64,000 nucleotides of DNA from Glaciecola sp049650345 (GTDB taxonomy: Bacteria > Pseudomonadota > Gammaproteobacteria > Enterobacterales > Alteromonadaceae), in contig JBARZY010000125.1 in NCBI GenBank assembly GCA_049650345.1, positions 3,212-67,211 on the forward strand, in the 5' to 3' direction. The notes under the pieces were generated by a model, which ran no database searches, had not been told where the DNA came from, and saw only the letters and a program-made list of their open reading frames with translations. Shown in pieces: positions 19,951 to 28,164 of this stretch. The translations under genes were made by a program, and so were the position numbers. The stretch's first letter is position 1, and each line of letters begins with the position of its first letter.

Positions 19951-20795
19951 TTAAATACTATGGTTTTGTTATGGCAAATGATCACTCTATCTTCTAGGTG
20001 ATAGCGTAAACCATTCGCAAGGGCATTTACCTCGCAACGTTTACCTTTTCTCACCATATCTTCACTGCTGTCGCTATGTGATATACGCATTACTTCCTGC
20101 TCTATAATGGGACCTTCATCAAGCACGCTAGTCACATAATGGCAGGTTGCTCCAATTAGTTTTACACCGCGGTCATAGGCTTGCTGGTATGGCTTGGCGC
20201 CAACAAACGAGGGTAAAAAACTGTGATGAATGTTAATAATTTTACCAGCCAAACGTTGGCACAACGCGTCGGGGATAATCTGCATGAACCGCGCAAGGAC
20301 CGTTAGGTCAATTTGATAATGTGTTAACAACGATTCAATTTGTTCAAACGCTTTCGTTTTGTCGCTAAAGTCGATGAAGTGAAAAGGTACTTTGTACCAG
20401 TCAGCATATTTACGCATGCTCTCATGGTTAGCAATAATGCACGGTATATCGCAGTTTAGTTCGCTTGTATGCCATCTGTGTAACACGTCATTTAGGCAGT
20501 GTGATTCTTTACTGGCTAACAACGCCACTTTGGTTGGATTGATAGAACTACTAAGTGACCAATGCATATCAAACTTAACTGCTATTTCACTGAATGCATC
20601 GCTAAAACTTGCTAGATCGAAAGCTAACGATTCAGCATCTATTTCGTGGCGCATAAAAAAACGTTTTAGCTGTACATCGGTATGATGACTCGCTTCTAGT
20701 ATGCTGGCATTGTGTGACGCCAAAAACTGCGATACGGCAGCAACTAAGCCAACTTGGTCAGGACAATCAATAACTAGGCGATATGTGGGACGCAA
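19947..20795 (-). CDS. purU: Formyltetrahydrofolate deformylase
   Basis: About 282 residues. It hydrolyses 10-formyl-THF to formate and THF, feeding PurT and balancing one-carbon pools. An N-terminal ACT-type domain (RLVIDCPDQVGLVAAVSQFL) precedes the formyl-transferase fold with LARFMQIIP, NIHHSFLPSFVGAKPYQQA and GATCHYVTSVLDEGPIIEQE, which holds the catalytic Asn/His/Asp set. I chose the TTG at 20795 because GGAGAG lies six bases before it and the length then matches the family; another TTG at 20819 would add eight residues. No ATG is available in this region. Confidence 0.92.
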   Translation of the reverse strand: MRPTYRLVIDCPDQVGLVAAVSQFLASHNASILEASHHTDVQLKRFFMRHEIDAESLAFDLASFSDAFSEIAVKFDMHWSLSSSINPTKVALLASKESHCLNDVLHRWHTSELNCDIPCIIANHESMRKYADWYKVPFHFIDFSDKTKAFEQIESLLTHYQIDLTVLARFMQIIPDALCQRLAGKIINIHHSFLPSFVGAKPYQQAYDRGVKLIGATCHYVTSVLDEGPIIEQEVMRISHSDSSEDMVRKGKRCEVNALANGLRYHLEDRVIICHNKTIVFN

Positions 20796-21081
20796 AAATA
20801 ACTCTCCATTTTTAAACAAACAGTATATGTCGCAACGACCTGCGATAACAAAGGTCGATTAATATAAACGTTTTTTGGCTTGTCGCCTACCTTGCATTCG
20901 AAAGATGTGGTCATAAGGACTAAATTGTTATGCTATGACATAGAAAAATTGATTTAGCGCATACTTTAGGGGCAAAAAAGAGTGAATCTACTAAAGTCGA
21001 ATAACGTCATAATACATTAACCTTTATAACTTATATTAATAAGGCAGTATTCATTAAAGTTAATTATAGGAAATAAAACAC

Positions 21082-21804
21082 ATGGCAAGAGTGGCGTTAG
21101 TAACAGGTGGTACCCGCGGTATTGGTGAAGCAATTTGTACTACTTTAAAAGATAAAGGTTATACAGTTGTAGCGAACTATGCTGGAAATGACGAAGCAGC
21201 GAAAGCGTTTACTGCTCGCACTGATATTCCTACTGCGAAGTTCGACGTATCCGATTTTGAAGCAGTTCAAACGGCAATAGCAGAAGTAGAATCGACTTAT
21301 GGTCCTGTTGATGTATTAATTAACAATGCCGGTATTACGCGCGATGGCACTATGCATCGTATGTCGTTCGAAAAGTGGGACGCTGTTATTCAAACCAACT
21401 TGGCCTCATGTTTCAATACCTGTAAAGCAGTGATTGAAGGCATGCGTGAGCGTAACTTTGGTCGCATTATTAATGTGGGTTCGGTAAATGGCCAAGCAGG
21501 TCAATATGGTCAAGTTAACTATGCGGCTGCTAAGTCAGGTATTCATGGTTTTACTAAAGCACTTGCGCTTGAGAACGCGGCAAAAGGTATTACGGTAAAC
21601 GCGATTGCACCAGGGTATGTTGATACCGATATGGTGCGTGCTGTACCAGAAGACGTATTAGTGAAAATTATTCGTACTATACCAGTGGGTCGTTTAGGTC
21701 GCCCAGAAGACATCGCTAACAGTGTTGCATTTTTGGTAGATGATGAATCAAGCTTTATTACTGGCTCGACCTTGTCTATCAATGGCGGTCAGCACATGTA
21801 TTAA
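21082..21804 (+). CDS. phaB: Acetoacetyl-CoA reductase (SDR family)
   Basis: 240 residues. It reduces acetoacetyl-CoA to (R)-3-hydroxybutyryl-CoA with NADPH, the second step of PHB synthesis. The Rossmann motif TGGTRGIG is near the N-terminus; NNAGITRDGTMHRM, the Ser in GSVNGQAGQYGQ and the YxxxK in NYAAAKSG are typical of PhaB rather than of FabG in general. AGGAAA precedes the ATG. It is transcribed toward the other pha genes and ends at a shared bidirectional terminator. phaA (beta-ketothiolase) is not in the window. Confidence 0.88.
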   Translation: MARVALVTGGTRGIGEAICTTLKDKGYTVVANYAGNDEAAKAFTARTDIPTAKFDVSDFEAVQTAIAEVESTYGPVDVLINNAGITRDGTMHRMSFEKWDAVIQTNLASCFNTCKAVIEGMRERNFGRIINVGSVNGQAGQYGQVNYAAAKSGIHGFTKALALENAAKGITVNAIAPGYVDTDMVRAVPEDVLVKIIRTIPVGRLGRPEDIANSVAFLVDDESSFITGSTLSINGGQHMY

Positions 21805-21825
21805 GGATTATCCTTATTTACAAAG

Positions 21826-21860
21826 CACAAAAAAAGCCCGTATTGACGGGCTTTTTTGTG
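21826..21860. terminator. Bidirectional rho-independent terminator between phaB and the transglycosylase gene
   Basis: CACAAAAAAAGCCCG pairs with CGGGCTTTTTTGTG around a six-base loop (TATTGA). The GC core has A-run and T-run flanks on both sides, serving the two convergent genes. Confidence 0.93.
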
Positions 21861-21872
21861 AATGTCTAACTA

Positions 21873-23111
21873 TCAGTTTTCGGCTAGTATTGCATCAAAG
21901 GTTTCGGTTGATGGAAATCCATCAGCAACCAGGCCTTTCATCGCTTGATATTGGCGAATGCCTTCACGCGTCGCTGGCCCCATAATACCGTCTGCCTCAC
22001 CTACGTCTATGCCTAATTCGTTGAGTTTACGTTGCAATTGGGCCATGCTAACTAGGCTATAGTTTGGTAAATCGGGTAGGGCAGCATATAAACCTCCGCC
22101 ACCAGCAACTTGGTTGGCCAGTTGTCCCACTGCAATGGCGTAAAATTCAGAATTGTTCCATCGCATTATTGTGCGAAAATTAGCATAGCTTAAAAATGCC
22201 GGTCCTAGGTGACCTGAGGGAACGCGAAGACGAGCTTCTACATTACTGTTTGGTAGCTTATCGCCATTGCCTGCTTTTATGCCTAAGGCCTTCCATTGGG
22301 CCACAGTCATTACTTTTTTATTGGCCAGTTTATAGTCAAAGTTGTCGGGTAATAGTACTTCTCTGCCCCAACGCAAACCAGGTTTCCAGCCCAACTTCCA
22401 CAAAAAGTGAGCCGCTGATGCAAGTGCGTCCTGCTCTGAATTCCACAGGTCTATTTTACCGTTGTTGTCGCCATCAATCGCATATTGGCTGAAGGTTGTG
22501 GGCATAAACTGTGTATGGCCCATTGCGCCAGCCCAACTGCCCTTCATCATGTCTCTGTTTAGGTCATGCTGGTCCATGAGTTTAAGCGCCAAAAACAGCT
22601 CCTTGGTAAAAAATTCAGAGCGGCGCTTGTCACATGCCAAAGTGGCTAAAGAATCGAGTACTGACATTTTACCTTTGTAGCCACCATAGTTAGTTTCAAG
22701 TCCCCAAAATGCAATCAGGTAATGCCCGGGTATGCCGTATTGAGTGGTGAGTTGTTTTAAAAAGATTCTGTGCTCTGCCAGTTTTTCACGTCCCTTATTA
22801 ATTCGCCATTCGTTGACTCTTTTACTGAAATAATTAGGGAAGGTAGATACAAATTCGGGCTGGCTTCGGTCTAGTTCAATTACGCGTGGGATAAAATTGA
22901 GCTGTGAAAACTCTTGGTCTACTCGTGATTGCTTAACGCCTGCATTAAGTGCCTGTTGCTTTTTTTCGTTTAGACATTGTGAAAAGTTGGCTTTATTAGT
23001 TGCGACAATACTCGCCACATATTCGTCAGCATCATTTGCTTGTGCGTGAAAACTGAAAAGGGGGGCACTAAGTGCAGCAATAAGTAAAGTTACGTTGAGA
23101 GGGATATTCAA
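21873..23111 (-). CDS. MltB-family lytic murein transglycosylase with peptidoglycan-binding domain
   Basis: 412 residues. A signal peptide (about 1-25) leads to an SLT_2/MltB catalytic domain (about 35-325) containing the Glu in FWGLETNYGGYKG and SWAGAMGHTQFMPTTF. A C-terminal PG_binding_1 domain (about 345-410) has LNELGIDVGEADGIMGPATREGIRQYQ split over its repeats. It cleaves peptidoglycan glycan strands to 1,6-anhydromuramic products in the periplasm. No lipobox is seen, so it is soluble, unlike MltB itself. The only plausible start is TTG. It lies inside the pha region but has no evident link to PHB. Confidence 0.9.
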   Translation of the reverse strand: MNIPLNVTLLIAALSAPLFSFHAQANDADEYVASIVATNKANFSQCLNEKKQQALNAGVKQSRVDQEFSQLNFIPRVIELDRSQPEFVSTFPNYFSKRVNEWRINKGREKLAEHRIFLKQLTTQYGIPGHYLIAFWGLETNYGGYKGKMSVLDSLATLACDKRRSEFFTKELFLALKLMDQHDLNRDMMKGSWAGAMGHTQFMPTTFSQYAIDGDNNGKIDLWNSEQDALASAAHFLWKLGWKPGLRWGREVLLPDNFDYKLANKKVMTVAQWKALGIKAGNGDKLPNSNVEARLRVPSGHLGPAFLSYANFRTIMRWNNSEFYAIAVGQLANQVAGGGGLYAALPDLPNYSLVSMAQLQRKLNELGIDVGEADGIMGPATREGIRQYQAMKGLVADGFPSTETFDAILAEN

Positions 23112-23207
23112 ATGGCACCGATTTTATAAGAAGGATGTATTTATAATACAACTTTACTGAGATTTAGTTCCTTAAACAATGCTTATTAAAGGGTTATGTA
23201 AATAAAC

Positions 23208-23232
23208 GCGGGTGCACTAAAAGCACACCCGC
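23208..23232 (-). terminator. Hairpin terminator after phaZ
   Basis: GCGGGTG (23208-23214) pairs with CACCCGC (23226-23232). Read on the minus strand it lies ten bases past the phaZ stop codon and is followed by a short T-rich stretch (GTTTATTT). Confidence 0.65.
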
Positions 23233-23242
23233 TGTTTTATAC

Positions 23243-24466
23243 TTATTCGTATTTATTAATAAATTCGGTCACGATTGGTCGTATGTTTTTACGATACATT
23301 GAACCACTGAATATTCCATAATGTCCGGCACCTGCTTGTACATGGTGTTTGCGCATGTTTTTAGGAATACTTTTACATAAATCTTGTGCCGCTTCTGTTT
23401 GGCCTAAACCACAAATATCGTCGTTTGCACCTTCAACAGTTAACAATGCTGTGTTGGTAATGGCGCTAAAGTCAACTGGCTCACCTTTGTAGGTAATCGT
23501 TTGCTTGGCTATTTCATTTTTCTTAAATATACGCTCTATGGTTTCCAAGTAAAATTCTGCTGGCATATCTAATACAGCTAGGTATTCGTCATAAAATGCA
23601 CGGAATCTATCGGCGTCTTCTTGCTCACCAAACAACAAATTTTGGAAAAATCCAGCATGTTTCTTAACGTGATTTTGCTGATTCATAGAAATGAAACCAC
23701 CCAGTTGCATAAAACCTGGATAAACTTTTCTACCCGCGCCTACATAACCTGCAGGGACTTCCATTATGGCTACATTTTTAAACCAATTCATAGGACGCTT
23801 TTGGGCAAACTCGTTTACGCGCGTAGGGTTTTTACTCGTATCTAGCGGTCCCGCCATCAGCGTGAGCGATTTTGGAATGTTTTTATTGTTTTGCTGTGCC
23901 ATTACGGCCGTCGCGATAAGGGCTTGAACAGTTGGTTGGCATATGGCAACCACGTGAGTGTTTGGGCCTAAGAACTCTAAGAATTCGATAAGATAGGTAA
24001 CATAACAATCAAACGAGAACGGACCTGCATCAAGTGGCACTTCACGGGCGTCTGCCCAGTCGGTAATGTACACTTCGTGATCAGGTATAAGCGCTTCCAC
24101 AGTGCCTTTTAACAGTGTTGCGTGGTGGCCAGAAAGCGGTGCAACTAACAATACTTTTTCGTTGTCGGTATGCCCTACCAAGTCAAAATGCATTAAGTCG
24201 CAGAATGGCTTAGATAATACAATTTTTTCGTCTACTTTAAATGTGCCTGCACCATCGGCCGTAGTGACCTGATCTATCTCAAAACCGAGTTTGTCGTATC
24301 TGCGGGTAAGGCGCATGGCGGTTTCTAGCGATGCATTTGCTAAACGGCCAGACCATGTATACGACCACGGGTTAGATGGATGGGTAACAATATCATTAAC
24401 AATACTGAGTCCTTCATTCATCATTTGGCCGGTACGTGCTAAATAATCGTAGGCTTGATAGTTCAT
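23243..24466 (-). CDS. phaZ: Intracellular polyhydroxyalkanoate depolymerase
   Basis: 407 residues. It matches the PhaZ1-type intracellular PHB depolymerase family, which mobilises native PHB granules. Features are the N-terminus YDYLARTGQMM, HPSNPWSYTWSGR, an alpha/beta-hydrolase core and a nucleophile elbow with Cys176 (AICQPT) instead of Ser, as known for this family. YITDWADAREVPL and a terminal GAGHYGIFSG containing the catalytic His are also present. GGAGAG precedes the ATG. It is downstream of the phasin genes but separated from them by a terminator-like hairpin. Confidence 0.92.
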   Translation of the reverse strand: MNYQAYDYLARTGQMMNEGLSIVNDIVTHPSNPWSYTWSGRLANASLETAMRLTRRYDKLGFEIDQVTTADGAGTFKVDEKIVLSKPFCDLMHFDLVGHTDNEKVLLVAPLSGHHATLLKGTVEALIPDHEVYITDWADAREVPLDAGPFSFDCYVTYLIEFLEFLGPNTHVVAICQPTVQALIATAVMAQQNNKNIPKSLTLMAGPLDTSKNPTRVNEFAQKRPMNWFKNVAIMEVPAGYVGAGRKVYPGFMQLGGFISMNQQNHVKKHAGFFQNLLFGEQEDADRFRAFYDEYLAVLDMPAEFYLETIERIFKKNEIAKQTITYKGEPVDFSAITNTALLTVEGANDDICGLGQTEAAQDLCKSIPKNMRKHHVQAGAGHYGIFSGSMYRKNIRPIVTEFINKYE

Positions 24467-24485
24467 TATTGACTCTCCAATGGTG

Positions 24486-24553
24486 AAAACAAAAAAACTT
24501 CAACCACTAATAACACATGACCTTTTGGCCCGTACATCCTAGTGATTGAAGTT
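24486..24553 (-). terminator. Terminator or attenuator-like hairpin in the phaZ leader
   Basis: On the minus strand a 14-bp stem with one mismatch (arms 24540-24553 and 24496-24509) encloses a 30-base loop and is followed at once by seven T, a G and four T. That is the form of an intrinsic terminator. The phaZ Shine-Dalgarno begins only a few bases later, so any message from the phasin genes must read through it to reach phaZ. Confidence 0.6.
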
Positions 24554-24555
24554 AT

Positions 24556-24575
24556 GCAGATAACAAGTTATCTGC
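24556..24575 (-). repeat. Perfect 9-2-9 inverted repeat after the phasin gene
   Basis: GCAGATAAC (24556-24564) and GTTATCTGC (24567-24575) are exact inverted copies separated by two bases. No T-run follows on either strand. It could be a protein-binding site or an mRNA end structure; its closeness to the phaZ-leader hairpin suggests joint use. Confidence 0.45.
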
Positions 24576-24596
24576 CAAACAGTTGCTAAGTTTAAA

Positions 24597-24941
24597 TTAC
24601 TTGGCTGCAGCTGTCATTTTAGATGAAACTTCTTCGCTGATGTCTTTCAACATTGCGCCAGCTTTCTGTTGAGCACCAGACACTAAGGTATAGGTCTCTT
24701 TAGCAGATTCTGTGATAGTTTCTTGTAAGCCTTCCAAGTAAGTTTTTTGTGCTTCAGCTAGGCTCATCACGTCTTTTTGTTGACCAGCAGTTTCTGCAAA
24801 AGAAACACCGTTAGTTAACAAAGTAGTGAAAAGTGTATTTTGCTTTTCGGCTAACTCTTGTAACGTTGACATGTTAAGTGTTGCTAATTCAGTAACAGGC
24901 TTCATTGACTCTTTTAGTTGCTCATTGATTTTATCAAACAT
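24597..24941 (-). CDS. Phasin family protein (PHB granule coat)
   Basis: 114 residues from the ATG at 24941, chosen because GGAGA lies just upstream; a TTG at 24953 is the unsupported alternative. It is entirely helical and low in aromatic residues, with the phasin_2 pattern MFDKINEQLKESMKP and LNMSTLQELAEKQN. Phasins coat PHB granules in the cytoplasm and limit their size. It follows the longer phasin by 39 bases, so the two are probably one operon. Confidence 0.85.
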   Translation of the reverse strand: MFDKINEQLKESMKPVTELATLNMSTLQELAEKQNTLFTTLLTNGVSFAETAGQQKDVMSLAEAQKTYLEGLQETITESAKETYTLVSGAQQKAGAMLKDISEEVSSKMTAAAK

Positions 24942-24980
24942 AATGTTCTCCAAATATTTAAAATGTAATTACAAACTGGT

Positions 24981-25661
24981 TTATTCTGCCGCTTTCACGT
25001 CAGAAGGTGATAACTTTGCGACCGTTTTTGGAGCGGCAGTTTTTGTTTCAACTTTCGCTTGGCTTTCGGTCTTTACAACTTTTGGTGCTGCTTTAGCTGC
25101 CGGTTTAGTGGCCGCTGGTGTAGCTGCTGTTTCGGTTTTCACTGCCGCTTTAGCCGCCGTTTTGGGGCTCGCTTTGGTTGCAACGGGCTTTTTCGTAGCG
25201 TTGCCTGCAGTGCTTGATGCTTTTGATGCTGTTTTCTTTGCCACTGGTTTTTTAGCTGCGGCTTTCTTGGGCGCGGCTTTCTTGACTGGCGCTTTAGCTA
25301 CAGCTACCGTTGGTGCTTCTGTGAATGCGGCTTTGGTTTGCGTGCTCACATTCTCAAGACTATTTTTAACCAAGTCGGTCATTTCGGCGCGAATACCGTT
25401 TAATTCAGAGTAAGTTGTTTTTGAAGCACTTGTTACACGCTCACGCACAGATTCGGCGTAAACAGTTTGTGCTGCAATCATACCCTTCATTTCTGTTTGG
25501 CTTGACAAAGCGCCTAATAATTTAACGCTGTCTTGCATTACGCCAGAAAATAAGACGGTTTGTTGCTTTGACATTAGCTCAAGCGTTTTTGCATTCATTT
25601 CAAACATGCTAGCCGCTGGCTGTGTCGATTTCTTCATTTGTTCTGAAAATTTACCGAACAT
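24981..25661 (-). CDS. PhaF-like phasin with Ala/Lys/Pro-rich histone H1-like tail
   Basis: 226 residues from the ATG at 25661 (GAGGAC seven bases upstream). Residues 1-113 are a phasin domain close to the neighbouring phasin (MFGKFSEQMKKSTQP, ELMSKQQTVLFSGVM). Residues about 115-220 are a low-complexity tail of Ala, Lys, Pro and Thr with repeated KKAAPKK/AKKPVAKK units. This resembles PhaF of Pseudomonas, where a similar tail binds DNA nonspecifically and helps share granules between daughter cells. DNA binding here is inferred from composition. Two PhaR-like palindromes lie in its promoter region. Confidence 0.82.
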   Translation of the reverse strand: MFGKFSEQMKKSTQPAASMFEMNAKTLELMSKQQTVLFSGVMQDSVKLLGALSSQTEMKGMIAAQTVYAESVRERVTSASKTTYSELNGIRAEMTDLVKNSLENVSTQTKAAFTEAPTVAVAKAPVKKAAPKKAAAKKPVAKKTASKASSTAGNATKKPVATKASPKTAAKAAVKTETAATPAATKPAAKAAPKVVKTESQAKVETKTAAPKTVAKLSPSDVKAAE

Positions 25662-25697
25662 GTGTTTGTCCTCAAGTTTTGAAAGTTTGAAAGCAAT

Positions 25698-25711
25698 TTG
25701 CTGCGCTGCAA
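25698..25711. promoter_or_regulatory. Candidate PhaR operator, proximal to the phasin start
   Basis: TTGCTGCGCTGCAA is a near-palindrome of TGCA/TGC half-sites, 37 bases before the phasin ATG. It shares its core with the sites at 25765 and 26345. Overlap with the promoter or leader fits repression by PhaR. Confidence 0.5.
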
Positions 25712-25764
25712 CATTGCGTATGGTCAAATAATAGTCGATCTGCAGATAAGATCAAGGAATATTT

Positions 25765-25779
25765 TGTTGCAGTGCAACA
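25765..25779. promoter_or_regulatory. Candidate PhaR operator, perfect palindrome
   Basis: TGTTGCA-G-TGCAACA is an exact 7-1-7 inverted repeat between phaR and the phasin gene. PhaR proteins bind TGC-rich palindromes before phasin genes in other bacteria; assignment to this PhaR is by position and similarity to the site before phaR. Confidence 0.6.
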
Positions 25780-25819
25780 TTTTTTCGGTGTGAGGGCGAG
25801 GGGTTTGGATAAGTACTTG

Positions 25820-26269
25820 TTATTTATCGGAATTATTGTCATTGCGACGTTTGTCGTACGACCATGTTGACATGTTTTGTTCCATCATTTTAGAAAAAAT
25901 ACCCATTGGCGAGTTGTCTACCATGTTTTTCATCACACTTTGCACCTTCTCTTGCTGATTCATAAATTGAACCAAGCTCTGCTCAAGGTACTGTCCTACG
26001 TATGGCTGCATATCTGACTCATAATATCGAATAAGCTGCTTAAGTAATACGTCGGTAAGAAGGGTTTGTTGGTCGTTGGTTTCTGATTCGGTAATAATTT
26101 GCAGCAATACGCTCTTGGTAAGATCGTCGTCACTTTTAGAGTCAACTATTTTAAAGTCACTGTGTTCGTTAATAAGTGTTTTAATATAACTGAGGTTCAC
26201 ATATTTGCTATTTACCGTATCGTATAAACGGCGATTTGGATATTTCTTAATAATAATCAATGTGAACAC
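25820..26269 (-). CDS. phaR: PHB synthesis repressor PhaR
   Basis: 149 residues. The N-terminal PHB/PHA accumulation regulator DNA-binding domain has the diagnostic IIKKYPNRRLYDT and SKYVNLSYIKTLI, followed by the PHB-binding region (LLTDVLLKQLIRYYESDMQ...GQYLEQSLVQFMNQQ). PhaR represses phasin genes and often itself; it is titrated away by binding nascent PHB granules. The start is GTG at 26269. Palindromes on both sides of the gene support autoregulation and control of the downstream phasins. Confidence 0.93.
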   Translation of the reverse strand: MFTLIIIKKYPNRRLYDTVNSKYVNLSYIKTLINEHSDFKIVDSKSDDDLTKSVLLQIITESETNDQQTLLTDVLLKQLIRYYESDMQPYVGQYLEQSLVQFMNQQEKVQSVMKNMVDNSPMGIFSKMMEQNMSTWSYDKRRNDNNSDK

Positions 26270-26344
26270 TCGTTGTATGCTTTTGTATAGAGTACCTCAA
26301 GCGAGTACTAAATACATCTATGTTGAGTGGATGCAGGTTAATTT

Positions 26345-26368
26345 ATTGCACTGCGGTTGCAGTGCAAT
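26345..26368. promoter_or_regulatory. Candidate PhaR autoregulatory operator
   Basis: ATTGCACTGC and GCAGTGCAAT form a perfect 10-bp inverted repeat around GGTT, 76 bases before the phaR start codon. It holds the same TTGCA/TGCAGTGCAA core as the phasin-side sites. It could also act as a weak terminator for the permease gene ending at 26379, but no T-run follows. Confidence 0.58.
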
Positions 26369-26378
26369 TGTTTACTCG

Positions 26379-27758
26379 CTATTTTTGTGCCTTATTTGGC
26401 TTAAACACCGACGGCCCACATAGCGTGGTAATAGTGATAATACCTATAAGTAAGCCTAACCAAGGTTCAAACAGGCTAAATGCCATCGCAGTAATGACCA
26501 TAGCGCCGCGTTCAGTGGCATCGTCCACTAATGACAATGCCAATGTGGCACAAGCAAAAGCAGTTAGTATTAGCGTAACTGCCAATGCAACCGGTAACAA
26601 AGGCTGCAGTAAGGTGACTAACGGTAACAGTATAAATAAAATAGGTAGACCAAACGCATAAAAGCTACCAATACTGTCAAATATAGAATCCACTTTATCT
26701 CTGCCTTGTGTCCAACGCTTCAACAAAATAACTTGAATGCCAGTCCACAGTACCCCTTGAGTGGTAAAGAACGGAGCAATGATTCCCATTATAACGTTGC
26801 GAATGCCTGTTGCCATGTGCGCACGGCTTCCGTTTAATTCAAGTTTTTCGTCGCTGCGCTGTTGCTGTGCTTGTTCAATCATTTCATTACCAGTAACAAC
26901 ATCACCGAAAAATAAGATGTAAGTAATAAGTGCTAATGGGAACGACGCAACAAAGGTACTAACAGGAGGCCAACCAATCATAAATGGCGAGGCTTTTGCC
27001 CATAATGATGTAGTAGCACCAACAACATCTAAAATCTCCCAACGGATGTTGTATTCAAATTCACCTGTAAAATAACCAATTGTCCCCGCAATAATGAAAC
27101 CGGGCAGCAAGCCGAAACCAAGTAACACCGCTAATGCTTTATTTTTGACAGCTATTGCTTGTAACGGCTTAGAAAAAGCAAATACTAAACAGATCGCCAC
27201 ACCAATTGTTCCAGCAATAGGCGCTGACTGGAATACATTGGCGGCATCGCCATCCTTTGTTACTCGCAAGAATGCTGCAATAGCGGCGCCTAATATAATA
27301 CCTCCTTTAAAAACACTTGGAACAACCTTAATAAGCTTTGCGCCTAGTCCGGTCACACCGAGAAAGATAAGAATAAAGGCAAAGTTAAGTGATAGAGCGG
27401 TCATTGCTTGAAACTGAGCATCATGATTGCCCAAATAAGCGGGAGTGGTAATAAAAGCCACAACAAAAGGGATAGCAGGTGTTAACCAGCCTGGGGCATA
27501 TGGGTCACCAAAAAACATCCACGAAAACGAAATTAACATACTGTGAAACATGGCCATTACCACAGCTTCTTCAAAACTAAGGCCGAGTAATGCCATAAAG
27601 TAAGGGACTAAAGCTAAACCCGTTGCACCAGCTACTGCTAAACCTTGAAGCATATTGGTTAGCGAAAAGCGCAAGTGAATTAAGGGTATGCGCATAGTAA
27701 ATGGGCCCCAGTTTATGCCCGGCTGGACTGAACCGTTGTCTCGTTTTTTGTACATCAT
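26379..27758 (-). CDS. NCS2-like (xanthine/uracil permease family) membrane transporter
   Basis: 459 residues, about 12 hydrophobic helices. The N-terminal region (LTNMLQGLAVAGATGLALVPYFMALLG), the PAIPF segment and the later GWPPVSTFVASFPLALITYILFFGDVV resemble SLC23/NCS2-fold permeases, which move nucleobases or organic anions by proton or sodium symport. This branch lacks the classic QH motif that I would expect in a purine permease, so the substrate is unknown. GAGAT precedes the paired ATG codons. It is upstream of phaR on the same strand, with a 109-base gap. Confidence 0.6.
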   Translation of the reverse strand: MMYKKRDNGSVQPGINWGPFTMRIPLIHLRFSLTNMLQGLAVAGATGLALVPYFMALLGLSFEEAVVMAMFHSMLISFSWMFFGDPYAPGWLTPAIPFVVAFITTPAYLGNHDAQFQAMTALSLNFAFILIFLGVTGLGAKLIKVVPSVFKGGIILGAAIAAFLRVTKDGDAANVFQSAPIAGTIGVAICLVFAFSKPLQAIAVKNKALAVLLGFGLLPGFIIAGTIGYFTGEFEYNIRWEILDVVGATTSLWAKASPFMIGWPPVSTFVASFPLALITYILFFGDVVTGNEMIEQAQQQRSDEKLELNGSRAHMATGIRNVIMGIIAPFFTTQGVLWTGIQVILLKRWTQGRDKVDSIFDSIGSFYAFGLPILFILLPLVTLLQPLLPVALAVTLILTAFACATLALSLVDDATERGAMVITAMAFSLFEPWLGLLIGIITITTLCGPSVFKPNKAQK

Positions 27759-28164
27759 CTCAATCTCGTTTTGTTATTTGGTATATTTTTACCATTTTTT
27801 TACAAAAAAGACCCATTTAAATTACAAATGGATGTCCATTAGAGAAAGATTGCATTGTAATTGTGTATAAATGTAAACGGTCGACTGATTTACTTACATT
27901 TTACAACTTCGGTACAGTAATACTGAAACATTTACCGTGCTAGTATTTCACCAACATTACGCACTTATGCTAATTATGGTCTGCATTAACTAATGCGCGA
28001 AATGTCTATCAAGGAACGAAAATAAACTTTCAGCAAAGATGCTGCGACTTAATTTACAAGCCATGCACATGCGCAGTAATGCCTAGCTTGTAAGTTCAAA
28101 TATAATGGTTGTTGTTTATATATTTGGTTCACACAGTAATAAAGTTACATGAGGATTATCTAAA
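27759..28164. other. Divergent intergenic region between permease and hypothetical gene
   Basis: This 406-base AT-rich stretch must hold the permease promoter on the minus strand and that of the secreted-protein gene on the plus strand. TTACAAGC (28054-28061) and GCTTGTAA (28086-28093) form an 8-bp inverted repeat 24 bases apart. TGAGGA lies before the 28165 ATG. No PhaR-like TGCAGTGCAA core and no gene were found. Confidence 0.4.

Noticed and set aside
24826..25413. 195-codon plus-strand ORF rich in Ala, Val and Phe opposite the phasin genes
   Set aside because: It mirrors the Ala/Lys/Pro repeat tail of the phasin; its apparent hydrophobicity is a by-product of GCN/AAR codons read backwards.
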